Positions 1-7,403 of a DNA stretch of 29,241 bases are shown piece after piece; within the stretch, counting starts at the first letter, position 1, and every line of letters starts with the position of its first letter. A program made the position numbers and the translations under genes. Source of the stretch: QYOJ01 sp964642545 (GTDB lineage Bacteria; Bacteroidota; Bacteroidia; Bacteroidales; FEN-979); contig CAZXQU010000037.1 in assembly GCA_964642545.1 (NCBI GenBank), positions 1 to 29,241 of the forward strand. The letters run 5' to 3'. The notes under the pieces were generated by a model, which did not search any database, was not told the DNA's origin, and was given only the letters and a program-made list of their open reading frames with translations.

Positions 1-1
1 C

Positions 2-1264
2 CCTAAAATTGCAAAAATTAATAAAGTGGTCCTCGAGGCAGGTTACAACTACGCTGAAACCGTTGAAGCGATTGAATCGGTGATTCATGTTTCTGCTGCC
101 AAACTGGAACCTGGCCTTTATCGGAATATCACGGGAAACGTTGCTACTGCGTGGGGCCTGCTTGCAGCAGCGGAAAAATCAAAACGGGGACTCTTCCTTG
201 GCTCCTATCCTATCACTCCTGCATCGGAGATTCTGATGGAGCTTTCAAAGCATAAATCACTTGGAGCAAAAGTTTTCCAGGCCGAAGATGAAATCGCAGG
301 AATTTGTTCAGCCATTGGGGCAAGTTATGCCGGAAAAATGGCCTGCACAACGACATCAGGACCTGGGTTGTCGTTGAAGAGCGAAGCAATAGGGCTGGCT
401 GTTATCACCGAGTTACCGCTGGTTATTGTGGATGTTCAGCGTGGAGGCCCATCCACCGGATTACCCACCAAATCGGAACAATCAGACCTGTACCAGGCAC
501 TTTTCGGAAGAAACGGAGAGTGCCCCGTTATCGTGATTGCAGCCTCCTCATCCGACAACTGTTTCCATTATGCCTATATGGCTGCAAAATTGTCGATGGA
601 ACATATGACTCCCTGTATCCTCCTCACCGACGGATACCTTGGATTCGGGTCTGCTCTGTTCAGGGATCCGAAGATGGCCAACATGCCACCGATCAACCCT
701 CCTATTGTGGAAGCGAATGATCCTACTTATAAACCCTATAAGCGAAACCCGGATACACTTGCCAGATCGTGGGCTATCCCCGGAACGGAAGGGTTGCGAC
801 ACCGTATTGGCGGTTTGGAGAAAGAGAACATCACTGGTGCTGTCTCTACCGACCCGATGAATCATCAGCTGATGACCGATTTACGTGCTGAAAAGGTGGC
901 CCGCGTGGCTAACTACATCCCTGAACAGGAGGTTGACGGTCCTGCAAAAGGAGACCTTCTTGTTGTTAGCTGGGGTGGAACCTACGGGGCGATGCATTCA
1001 GCAGTTCAGCAGATGAGAAAGGAGGGTAAGAAAATCAGTCATGCTCATTTTCATTATATCAGCCCTTTACCGAAGAATACCGAAAAGATTCTGAAAAGTT
1101 ATAAGAAGATCATTGTATGCGAACTGAACGGAGGCCAGTTTGTGAACTACCTCCGGATGAACTTCCCCATGCCAAACATACACCAGTACAACAAGGTACA
1201 GGGGCTTCCATTTATGATCAATGAGTTAACCGAGAAATTCAACCAACTATTAGAGGAGAAATAA
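2..1264 (+). CDS. korA: 2-oxoglutarate:ferredoxin oxidoreductase, alpha subunit (5' end outside window)
   Basis: This subunit works with KorB in the ferredoxin-linked oxidative decarboxylation of 2-oxoglutarate to succinyl-CoA (or the reverse) in the cytoplasm. The reading frame is open from base 2 with no stop upstream, so the gene starts before the window. The GTG at 26 is probably internal. The visible part begins near the end of what looks like a fused gamma domain and enters the pyruvate-ferredoxin-type alpha domain, with SYPITPASEIL, a QAEDEIA segment, TTTSGPGLSL and VDVQRGGPSTGLPT. The C-terminal third carries the transketolase-C-like part (LLVVSWGGTYGA). The family's fused form is usually about 600 residues, so roughly a third is missing. 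The stop is two bases before korB, preceded by the Shine-Dalgarno-like AGAGGAG, so the two are co-transcribed. The substrate is inferred from overall resemblance and pairing; a related 2-oxoacid is possible. Confidence 0.9.
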   Translation, partial: PKIAKINKVVLEAGYNYAETVEAIESVIHVSAAKLEPGLYRNITGNVATAWGLLAAAEKSKRGLFLGSYPITPASEILMELSKHKSLGAKVFQAEDEIAGICSAIGASYAGKMACTTTSGPGLSLKSEAIGLAVITELPLVIVDVQRGGPSTGLPTKSEQSDLYQALFGRNGECPVIVIAASSSDNCFHYAYMAAKLSMEHMTPCILLTDGYLGFGSALFRDPKMANMPPINPPIVEANDPTYKPYKRNPDTLARSWAIPGTEGLRHRIGGLEKENITGAVSTDPMNHQLMTDLRAEKVARVANYIPEQEVDGPAKGDLLVVSWGGTYGAMHSAVQQMRKEGKKISHAHFHYISPLPKNTEKILKSYKKIIVCELNGGQFVNYLRMNFPMPNIHQYNKVQGLPFMINELTEKFNQLLEEK

Positions 1265-1266
1265 CG

Positions 1267-2307
1267 ATGGACTTTATCAATTACACTGTAGAGAGAACAA
1301 CCGTTCAGCTCCAGAAAGCCGATTTTGAAAGTGATCAGATGGTAAAATGGTGCCCAGGTTGCGGAGGGCATGCTATTCTGGCTGCCGTTGAACGCGTATT
1401 CCCCAGGCTTGGATACAAAAAGGAGAATTTCTGCCTCGTTTCCGGAATCGGATGCTCTTCCCGATTCCCCTATTACGTGAATACATACGGGATCCATGGC
1501 ATCCACGGACGCGCTTTGCCTATTGCCACCGGCGTGAAGGTTGCGAACCCGCATCTCAGCGTTTGGGTAGCAACCGGAGACGGAGACTCCCTGGCCATCG
1601 GTGGGAACCACTTCATCCATACCATCCGCCGGAACGTAGACCTCAATGTACTGCTTTTTAACAACGAGATCTACGCCCTCACCAAGGGACAATACTCTCC
1701 CACAACCCCGATGAACAAGGTGACCAAAACAAGTCCGCACGGCACCATTGAACACCCCTTCAATATCGGAGAACTCGTAATGGGGGCACAGGGGACTTTC
1801 TTCGCCCGGGTAACAGACAACGACCTAACGATGATGACGGAAGCGATGTACGAAGCAGCCAAACACGACGGAACCTCTATCATCGAAATCCTGGAGAACT
1901 GTGTAATCTTTGCCAACAAAGCACACGCTGAAATCACCAGCAAAGAGAACCGTATCAAGAATATGTGTGTTGTCAAGGACGGACAGCCAATCCTGTTTGG
2001 AGCCAATATGGAAAAAGGACTGCGCCTCAACGGAACGGACCTCGAAGTGGTTGAACTAGGGAAAAACGGCATTACCATCGACGATATTCTGGTCCACGAC
2101 CGCTACGACCCGAATCCCGGCATCCATATCATGCTGGCTAAACTCGGACCTCCTTATTTCCCAAGAGTGTTTGGGGTGATCCGCTCGGCCATGTTCCCCA
2201 CCTACGATGACCTGGTTGAAGAGAAAATCCGACTTGGTAAGGAGGAATCCCCCATCAAGAAAATGGACCACCTGCTCAAGAGCGGTGAGACGTGGGAAAT
2301 TAAGTAA
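1267..2307 (+). CDS. korB: 2-oxoglutarate:ferredoxin oxidoreductase, beta subunit
   Basis: This is the thiamine-diphosphate-binding subunit of the KorAB enzyme. The N-terminal WCPGCGGH motif and GIGCSSR are typical of the beta subunits. The TPP/Mg motif appears as GDGDSLAIGGNH, followed by the usual LLFNNEIYALTKGQYSPTTP segment. The length of 346 residues is normal. ATG 1267 lies two bases after the korA stop with a good ribosome site (AGAGGAG) inside the end of korA, which fixes the start. The stop codon TAA (2305-2307) runs straight into a tandem array of 7-base words, so the last codons AAG-TAA look like part of the repeat. No gamma or delta (ferredoxin-like) subunit follows; gamma is presumably fused to KorA. 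Confidence 0.93.
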   Translation: MDFINYTVERTTVQLQKADFESDQMVKWCPGCGGHAILAAVERVFPRLGYKKENFCLVSGIGCSSRFPYYVNTYGIHGIHGRALPIATGVKVANPHLSVWVATGDGDSLAIGGNHFIHTIRRNVDLNVLLFNNEIYALTKGQYSPTTPMNKVTKTSPHGTIEHPFNIGELVMGAQGTFFARVTDNDLTMMTEAMYEAAKHDGTSIIEILENCVIFANKAHAEITSKENRIKNMCVVKDGQPILFGANMEKGLRLNGTDLEVVELGKNGITIDDILVHDRYDPNPGIHIMLAKLGPPYFPRVFGVIRSAMFPTYDDLVEEKIRLGKEESPIKKMDHLLKSGETWEIK

Positions 2308-2367
2308 AGTAAGAAGTTAGAAGTCGGAAGTTAGAACTGGAAGTACGAAGTTAGAAGTCGGAAGTAA
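2306..2367 (+). repeat. 7-base tandem array, word GAAGTTA/GAAGTCG, directly after korB stop
   Basis: Units read in phase are AAAGTAA (2306), GAAGTTA (2313), GAAGTCG (2320), GAAGTTA (2327), GAACTG with one base lost (2334), GAAGTAC (2340), GAAGTTA (2347), GAAGTCG (2354) and GAAGTAA (2361). The GAAGT core is nearly constant and the last two bases vary. The array starts on the korB stop codon. The word contains TAG/TAA in one frame, and because 7 is not a multiple of 3 the array gives stops in all three forward frames. Confidence 0.9.
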
Positions 2368-2371
2368 ATTT

Positions 2372-2434
2372 CCGAGTACTCGGGGAGGAATATCCGCACA
2401 GCGGAATAAGTCCCCTTTAGGGGATTTAGGGGTC
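2372..2434 (+). repeat. Palindromic intergenic element with CCCCTTTAGGGG core
   Basis: Three inverted repeats sit side by side: the perfect palindrome CCGAGTACTCGG (2372-2383), the small hairpin TCCGC-ACA-GCGGA (2393-2405), and CCCC-TTTA-GGGG (2412-2423), followed by the direct copy ATTTAGGGG (2424-2432). From memory, the CCCCTTTAGGGGATTTAGGGG string recurs between genes in many Bacteroidota genomes. It could act as a terminator or mRNA-end structure for korAB, but there is no T-tract after it. Confidence 0.65.
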
Positions 2435-2456
2435 ACATAAGCGTCTAGATATATCG

Positions 2457-2464
2457 TACCTTTG
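2457..2464 (+). promoter_or_regulatory. Bacteroidota -7 box TACCTTTG for tilS
   Basis: TACCTTTG matches TAnnTTTG exactly. It ends only five bases before the tilS ATG, so the predicted transcript would start at or next to the start codon. I see no clear -33 TTTG at the usual spacing. Confidence 0.6.
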
Positions 2465-2469
2465 TTCGG

Positions 2470-3807
2470 ATGCTGCAAAAATTCAAATCTTTCATTTCAG
2501 AATATCAGTTGTTCTCTCCTGGTAACCAGGTGCTGCTTGCAGTGTCGGGGGGGGTGGATTCGATGGTGATGGCTAAGCTGTTTTACCAGGCCGGTTACCG
2601 GTTTGGGATTGCTCATTGCAATTTCCAGCTGCGAAGCAGTGAGTCGGACGATGATGAACGCTTTGTTGCATCAATGGCAGATCAATACGAAGTTCCTTTT
2701 TATACAACAAAGTTCTGCACGTCAGATTTCGCAGATATCCGTAAAATATCCATTCAGATGGCTGCCAGGGAGCTCCGGTATGCCTGGTTTGAGGAGATTC
2801 GGCATCAGGAAGAGTTCGATCTGATTGCAACAGCCCATCACCTCGATGACCAGATTGAAACACTCTTTATCAACCTTCTGCGTGGCTGTGGTATAGCAGG
2901 ATTACACGGAATACCCATTCAAAATGGGAAGCTTGTACGACCTCTCCTGTTTGCCTCACGGGAAGAGATTCTAACCTATGCCGTTGAACATGATATCGGC
3001 TTCCGTGAAGATAGTTCCAACAGCTCCCTCAATTACACCCGTAACAAAATCAGGCATCAGCTGATCCCGCTGCTTGAATCAATCGAGCCTGAATACGCTA
3101 AACAAATTACGACCACCGTCCAACGGATCCAGGGAGTTGAATCGATCCTGAAACCTTATGTTGCGAAAAACCGATCCGAGTTGATCCGTCGTGAAAAAGA
3201 CAAATTGGTTATCGAGATCGGGGAGCTTCGGAAACTGAAACCTCTTCAGGCATGGATGTATGAACTGCTCTCTCCCTTTGAGTTCAACGAGTCCACCATC
3301 CGTAACCTCATCAGGTCGCTCGGCAGCGAGAGCGGCAAGTCATTCCATTCAGCATCTCACCGCATTATCAAGGATCGTAATCAATTGATCATCACATCCA
3401 TTTCTGATGGTAACCAGAATGAGGTTTCTGAAACACTGTTTATTGATGAATCGACTGATGGGATTGATTTGCCGATCAGGTTATCCTTTCATTCTGTCAT
3501 CATAGAGAACGAATATCAGATCAGCCCCGAAAAAAACACAGCAACTTTCGATCAAACAAAACTCAGCTTCCCGCTTACACTCAGGCGATGGCAGCCAGGA
3601 GATTATTTCTTCCCCTATGGCATGAACAAACGCAAGAAACTAAGTGACTTTTTTATCGATGAAAAAATTCCCATCCCCGATAAAGAGAGATGCTGGTTGT
3701 TATGTTCGGGCGACAATATTGTATGGGTGATCGGGCACCGGATTGACCATCGGTTCAGGGTGACGAAACGTACCAAAGAGCTTCTGGTTGTGGGTTTCCT
3801 TCCATGA
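2470..3807 (+). CDS. tilS: tRNA(Ile)-lysidine synthase
   Basis: TilS joins lysine to C34 of the CAU-anticodon tRNA-Ile using ATP, so that the tRNA reads AUA. The PP-loop ATPase motif SGGVDS is at residues 26-31, followed by IAHCNFQLR, ATAHHLDDQIETLFINLLRG and GIPIQNGKLVRPLL, all typical of the family. A central domain and a C-terminal domain (LRRWQPGDYFFPYGM, about residue 373 on) complete it. The length of 445 residues is normal. ATG 2470 is the only usable start: the frame upstream has a TAG at 2446 and no start codon in between, and the next Met falls after the PP-loop. The gene sits just after its own -7 box, suggesting a leaderless mRNA. The PP-loop is encoded over a run of eight G (2547-2554), and the frame is intact. 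Confidence 0.96.
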   Translation: MLQKFKSFISEYQLFSPGNQVLLAVSGGVDSMVMAKLFYQAGYRFGIAHCNFQLRSSESDDDERFVASMADQYEVPFYTTKFCTSDFADIRKISIQMAARELRYAWFEEIRHQEEFDLIATAHHLDDQIETLFINLLRGCGIAGLHGIPIQNGKLVRPLLFASREEILTYAVEHDIGFREDSSNSSLNYTRNKIRHQLIPLLESIEPEYAKQITTTVQRIQGVESILKPYVAKNRSELIRREKDKLVIEIGELRKLKPLQAWMYELLSPFEFNESTIRNLIRSLGSESGKSFHSASHRIIKDRNQLIITSISDGNQNEVSETLFIDESTDGIDLPIRLSFHSVIIENEYQISPEKNTATFDQTKLSFPLTLRRWQPGDYFFPYGMNKRKKLSDFFIDEKIPIPDKERCWLLCSGDNIVWVIGHRIDHRFRVTKRTKELLVVGFLP

Positions 3808-3822
3808 TAAGAATAAAATATC

Positions 3823-3830
3823 TACCTTTG
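3823..3830 (+). promoter_or_regulatory. Bacteroidota -7 box TACCTTTG for dsbD
   Basis: This is an exact TAnnTTTG match in the gap between the tilS stop and the dsbD ATG at 3847. It predicts a 5' leader of about ten bases. No convincing -33 element is seen. Confidence 0.6.
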
Positions 3831-3846
3831 TGCATCTAAAAATTTA

Positions 3847-5925
3847 ATGCTTAATCACATGAGAAAAATTGCTATTTCAGGATTGGTACTGCTGTTGCTG
3901 CCATTACTCTCCCTAAGTCAGGTGCTGGATCCTGTGAAATGGTCGTTCAAAGCCGATCGGACCAGCCAGGATGAAGCGACCCTTTCACTGATCGCTAAAG
4001 TTGATAAAGGGTGGCATCTCTACTCCCAGCATCTTCCGGCTGGAGGACCACTCCCAACTGTGTTTACATTCAATGAAAGTAACAACTACTCGTTAATTGG
4101 CGAGGCATCTGAACCAAAAGGCGTTGAGGAGTATGATCCCAATTTTGAAATGAACCTGAAGTTTTTTGACGGGACCGTTGTGTTTAAGCAAAAGATCAAA
4201 ATTCTGACAAAAACGGCATTTACCATTACCGGCGAACTTGAATTCATGTGCTGTGATGATAAACGCTGTTTGCCGCCAACCGGCGTCGACGTTGAATTTA
4301 AACTGGAAGCAGCAAAACCTGTCGTTTCAGAGCAGATAAAAGAAGCTGTGGTCACGGTTCTTGAAACAAAAGAGACTATTGTGGATACAAATCCGGCAAT
4401 TGAAGAGGCAAAAACCGAATCCATTGAGATAGCTATCATTGAAACCCCGGCAGAAACATCGCCCGAAAAGAGTGATTCGATGTGGGTTTTCTTCGTGGTT
4501 GCCCTGCTCGCCGGTTTCGCCGGAGCTCTCACGCCCTGTGTCTACCCGATGATTCCCATGACGGTGACCTTCTTCATGAGCAGCAGCAAAAGCAAAGCAG
4601 GCGCGAAGTTCAACGCCCTGTTCTACGGGCTTTCGATCATTGTGATCTATACCTTTATAGGAGTGCTGGTAACGGTTCTTTTTGGCTCCGACTCTATTAA
4701 AAACATCAGTGCCAACTGGATCACCAACATCATCTTCTTCCTGCTCTTCACCGCTTTTGCCGCATCATTCTTCGGATTGTTTGAGATCGTGCTGCCCTCT
4801 AAGCTGACGAATAAATCGGATCAGCAAGTGGACAAAGGGGGTTTGATTGGTACCTTTTTCATGGCTCTCACACTGGTTCTTGTCTCTTTCTCCTGCACCG
4901 CTCCCTTTATCGGAGGCATCCTGGTAGAGGCTTCATCAGGAAGTATTCTCAAACCAACCATTGGGATGTTCGGTTTCTCACTGGCTTTTGCACTCCCCTT
5001 TACCATCCTTGCCTTCTTCCCATCCATGCTGAGCAAGATGCCTAAATCGGGTGGTTGGCTGAACTCCGTGAAAGTGGTTCTGGGCTTTGTCATCCTTGCC
5101 CTCGGCATGAAATTCTTGCTGGTACCCAACCAGGCTCTCGGCTGGGGCATCACCCGCGAATTCTTTATCGCGATCTGGATCGTCCTCTTCACCCTGATGG
5201 GATTGTACCTGATGGGCAAGATCAAATTCTCCCACGACAGCGACCTCCCTTGTATTGGAGTTCCGAGGCTGTTCCTCATCATTGCCACCTTCACGTTTGT
5301 GGTCTATCTCCTTCCTGGTATGATTGGTGCCCCGCTGAGAAGTGTCTCAGCCTTCCTGCCGGCCGAATCATCGTTCAATCTCGTTGAGATCATCCAGGAA
5401 AACCGTGGCAGCGGACCTGCTGAGGAAAACAAATGGACCCTTTGCGAAGAGCCGAAACACGGAGATATCCTGAAACTTGCTCATGGACTCCAGGGATATT
5501 TCGACTACGACCAAGCTCTGGCTTGCGCCAGGCAGCAGAACAAACCGGTACTGATCGATTTTACCGGTCACGGCTGTGTCAACTGCAAAGTGATGGAACG
5601 TACCGTATGGCCCGACCCAACAGTCATAAACCGGCTCCGGAACGATTATATCATCGCAGCCCTCTATGTGGATGAACGAACCGAACTCCCTGAGTCGGAA
5701 TGGATCACCTCCACGGTCGACGGAAAGGTAAAAAAGACTATCGGGAGAAAGAATGTCGATTTTGAGATCTCCCGCTTCAATGTCAATGCCCAACCCTATT
5801 ACGTGTTGCTCGACACATCGGGCGAAGTGCTGATACCGCCCCGGGCGTTCGATACCGACGTGGAAGGATTTAAAGAGTTTCTTGATAAAGGCATGGAGAC
5901 ATTCCATGCAAATCAGCAAAAATAA
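3847..5925 (+). CDS. dsbD: DsbD-type thiol:disulfide interchange protein
   Basis: DsbD carries electrons from cytoplasmic thioredoxin across the inner membrane to keep periplasmic cysteines reduced. The order of parts is a signal peptide (residues 1-24, ending LSLSQ), an N-terminal beta-sandwich domain with the reactive cysteines in CCDDKRC (C136 and C141, with an extra C135), an acidic Glu/Thr/Ile-rich linker (about 160-212), an eight-helix DsbD/CcdA membrane domain with C231 in TPCVYPM and C350 in FSCTAPF, and a C-terminal thioredoxin domain with C577-V-N-C580 in HGCVNCK. At 692 residues it is a full-length three-domain protein. ATG 3859 (MRKIAISG) is a possible later start that keeps the signal peptide. 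Its stop faces the M20 peptidase gene 25 bases away, with no hairpin between them. Confidence 0.93.
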   Translation: MLNHMRKIAISGLVLLLLPLLSLSQVLDPVKWSFKADRTSQDEATLSLIAKVDKGWHLYSQHLPAGGPLPTVFTFNESNNYSLIGEASEPKGVEEYDPNFEMNLKFFDGTVVFKQKIKILTKTAFTITGELEFMCCDDKRCLPPTGVDVEFKLEAAKPVVSEQIKEAVVTVLETKETIVDTNPAIEEAKTESIEIAIIETPAETSPEKSDSMWVFFVVALLAGFAGALTPCVYPMIPMTVTFFMSSSKSKAGAKFNALFYGLSIIVIYTFIGVLVTVLFGSDSIKNISANWITNIIFFLLFTAFAASFFGLFEIVLPSKLTNKSDQQVDKGGLIGTFFMALTLVLVSFSCTAPFIGGILVEASSGSILKPTIGMFGFSLAFALPFTILAFFPSMLSKMPKSGGWLNSVKVVLGFVILALGMKFLLVPNQALGWGITREFFIAIWIVLFTLMGLYLMGKIKFSHDSDLPCIGVPRLFLIIATFTFVVYLLPGMIGAPLRSVSAFLPAESSFNLVEIIQENRGSGPAEENKWTLCEEPKHGDILKLAHGLQGYFDYDQALACARQQNKPVLIDFTGHGCVNCKVMERTVWPDPTVINRLRNDYIIAALYVDERTELPESEWITSTVDGKVKKTIGRKNVDFEISRFNVNAQPYYVLLDTSGEVLIPPRAFDTDVEGFKEFLDKGMETFHANQQK

Positions 5926-5950
5926 GGTCATAAAGGAAAGACGCAACCTC

Positions 5951-7321
5951 TTACTTCGACAACGCCACAAAATACTTGAAAAAATAGGGGATCGTTTCAA
6001 TACCCTTGAAGAAATTCTCGAGCGGGTAATTCTCATTGGGAGAATGGCAGGCATCGGTCTCGAGGCCAAATCCAAGGAGGATCGACTTCACACCTAAAAC
6101 CCGTTCGAAGGTAGAGATGATAGGAATACTACCACCACTTCTTACCGGAACAGGAATCTTGCCAAATGTCGCCTCCATAGCCTTGCTGGCTGCCAGGTAG
6201 CCAGGAGTATCGATCGGCGAAACATATGCCTGTCCTCCATGCAATGCCTTAACGGTTACCTTTACGGTAGCAGGTGCAATCGAAAGGAAATGTTTTTCAA
6301 ACAGTTGTGCGATTTTGACGTGATCCTGGTGTGGTACCAGTCTCATCGAAATCTTTGCGAAGGCTTTCGACGGAAGCACTGTCTTTGACCCTAATGCGGT
6401 GTACCCTCCCCAAATGCCATTGACATCGAGTGATGGTCGGATTCCGGTGCGCTCACGGGTGGAATATCCGGCTTCACCATCGAGGGCTTCAACGTTGATG
6501 GATCTCTTATACTCCTCTTCATTGAAAGGTGCTTTTGCCATCAACTTTCTCTCATCATCACTGATGATCAGTACGTCGTCGTAGAATCCCGGAATTGCAA
6601 TACGGCCCTCTGCATCAGTTAGTGAAGCGACCAATTTTGTGAGGACATTAGCCGGGTTGGCTACAGCGCCTCCGAAGAGTCCCGAATGAAGATCGTGATC
6701 AGGTCCGGTAAGTTCTACCTGCATATAAGCCAGTCCACGTAATCCAACCGTAACTGAAGGGCAATCCATTGAAATCATACCGGTATCGGAAACCAGGATA
6801 ATATCGGACTTCAACATCTCCTTGTGCTCGATACAAAATGCCTCCAGGTTGGGAGAGCCAATCTCCTCCTCGCCTTCAATCATGAACTTGACATTACAGG
6901 GCAAGGTATTCGTTTTCACCATTAACTCAAATGCCTTCGCCTGCATAAATGCCTGACCTTTATCATCATCGGCTCCACGGGCATAAATCTTGCCGTTCCT
7001 TACTTCAGGTGTAAAGGGGGGGGATTCCCATAGATCAATAGGATCTACCGGCATCACATCGTAATGGCCATAAACAAGAATAGTGGGGAGTGATGGATCA
7101 ATGATCTTTTCTCCGTATACAACAGGATTTCCTCTGGTAGGAAGTACTTCAGCTCTATCTGCTCCGGCTTCGCGTAAAGATCTTTTCCAGTATTCGGCAG
7201 CTTTGATCATATCCTCTCTCCGCTCTGTTTCTGAACTGATGGAGGGAATTCTGATCAGTCCAAACAACTCCTCAAGGAAACGATCTTTGTGAGTTTCAAT
7301 ATAGTCGTTAATGTAATTCAT
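5951..7321 (-). CDS. M20-family metallo-dipeptidase
   Basis: This is a zinc-dependent exopeptidase of the M20/CNDP (carnosinase-like) branch, probably cytoplasmic since no signal peptide is seen; it is expected to cleave dipeptides. Metal ligands are visible: H86 in YGHYDVM with D88, the bridging Asp near 119 in RGADDDKG, the catalytic Glu pair within GEEEIGS (151-153), a later Asp in VSDTG, and His in DLHSGLFGG, which marks the dimerisation-domain segment. A final conserved His lies in DACHSPNE. The length of 456 residues is normal. ATG 7321 lies 20 bases after a good minus-strand promoter. The sequence encoding ESPPF contains an eight-C run (7016-7023 on the plus strand). The exact substrate cannot be read from the sequence. 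Confidence 0.9.
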   Translation of the reverse strand: MNYINDYIETHKDRFLEELFGLIRIPSISSETERREDMIKAAEYWKRSLREAGADRAEVLPTRGNPVVYGEKIIDPSLPTILVYGHYDVMPVDPIDLWESPPFTPEVRNGKIYARGADDDKGQAFMQAKAFELMVKTNTLPCNVKFMIEGEEEIGSPNLEAFCIEHKEMLKSDIILVSDTGMISMDCPSVTVGLRGLAYMQVELTGPDHDLHSGLFGGAVANPANVLTKLVASLTDAEGRIAIPGFYDDVLIISDDERKLMAKAPFNEEEYKRSINVEALDGEAGYSTRERTGIRPSLDVNGIWGGYTALGSKTVLPSKAFAKISMRLVPHQDHVKIAQLFEKHFLSIAPATVKVTVKALHGGQAYVSPIDTPGYLAASKAMEATFGKIPVPVRSGGSIPIISTFERVLGVKSILLGFGLETDACHSPNENYPLENFFKGIETIPYFFKYFVALSK

Positions 7322-7341
7322 TCGTCATTAAAAATTTGCCG

Positions 7342-7373
7342 CAAAGGTAGAGATTTTACCGTATTTTTGCAAA
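7342..7373 (-). promoter_or_regulatory. Minus-strand promoter of the M20 peptidase (-33 TTTG, -7 TACCTTTG)
   Basis: Read on the minus strand, TTTG (7373-7370), a 20-base spacer and TACCTTTG (7349-7342) match the Bacteroidota -33/-7 pair. The gene's ATG is 20 bases further on. The -33 element touches the plus-strand -7 box of sucA, so the two promoters overlap. Confidence 0.75.
7362..7369 (+). promoter_or_regulatory. -7 box TATTTTTG for sucA
   Basis: This is an exact TAnnTTTG match 34 bases before the sucA ATG. A TTTG at 7335-7338 lies 23 bases upstream, slightly farther than ideal for a -33 element. It overlaps the small palindrome TTTTTGCAAAA (7364-7374) shared with the divergent promoter. 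Confidence 0.6.
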
Positions 7374-7403
7374 ATTGTTTCAACATTCGGCGAATTGTAG
7401 TAT

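Noticed and set aside
1147..1755. 202-codon open frame on the minus strand over korA/korB
   Set aside because: It lies opposite two well-supported genes, spans their junction, and has no family likeness; it is a frame shadow.
5368..6075. 235-codon minus-strand frame over the end of dsbD and the peptidase
   Set aside because: It covers the DsbD thioredoxin domain on the opposite strand and overlaps the M20 gene in another frame; no recognisable domain.
5882..6097. Plus-strand 71-codon frame across the dsbD-peptidase junction
   Set aside because: Most of it is antisense to the conserved C-terminus of the peptidase; no promoter or family match.
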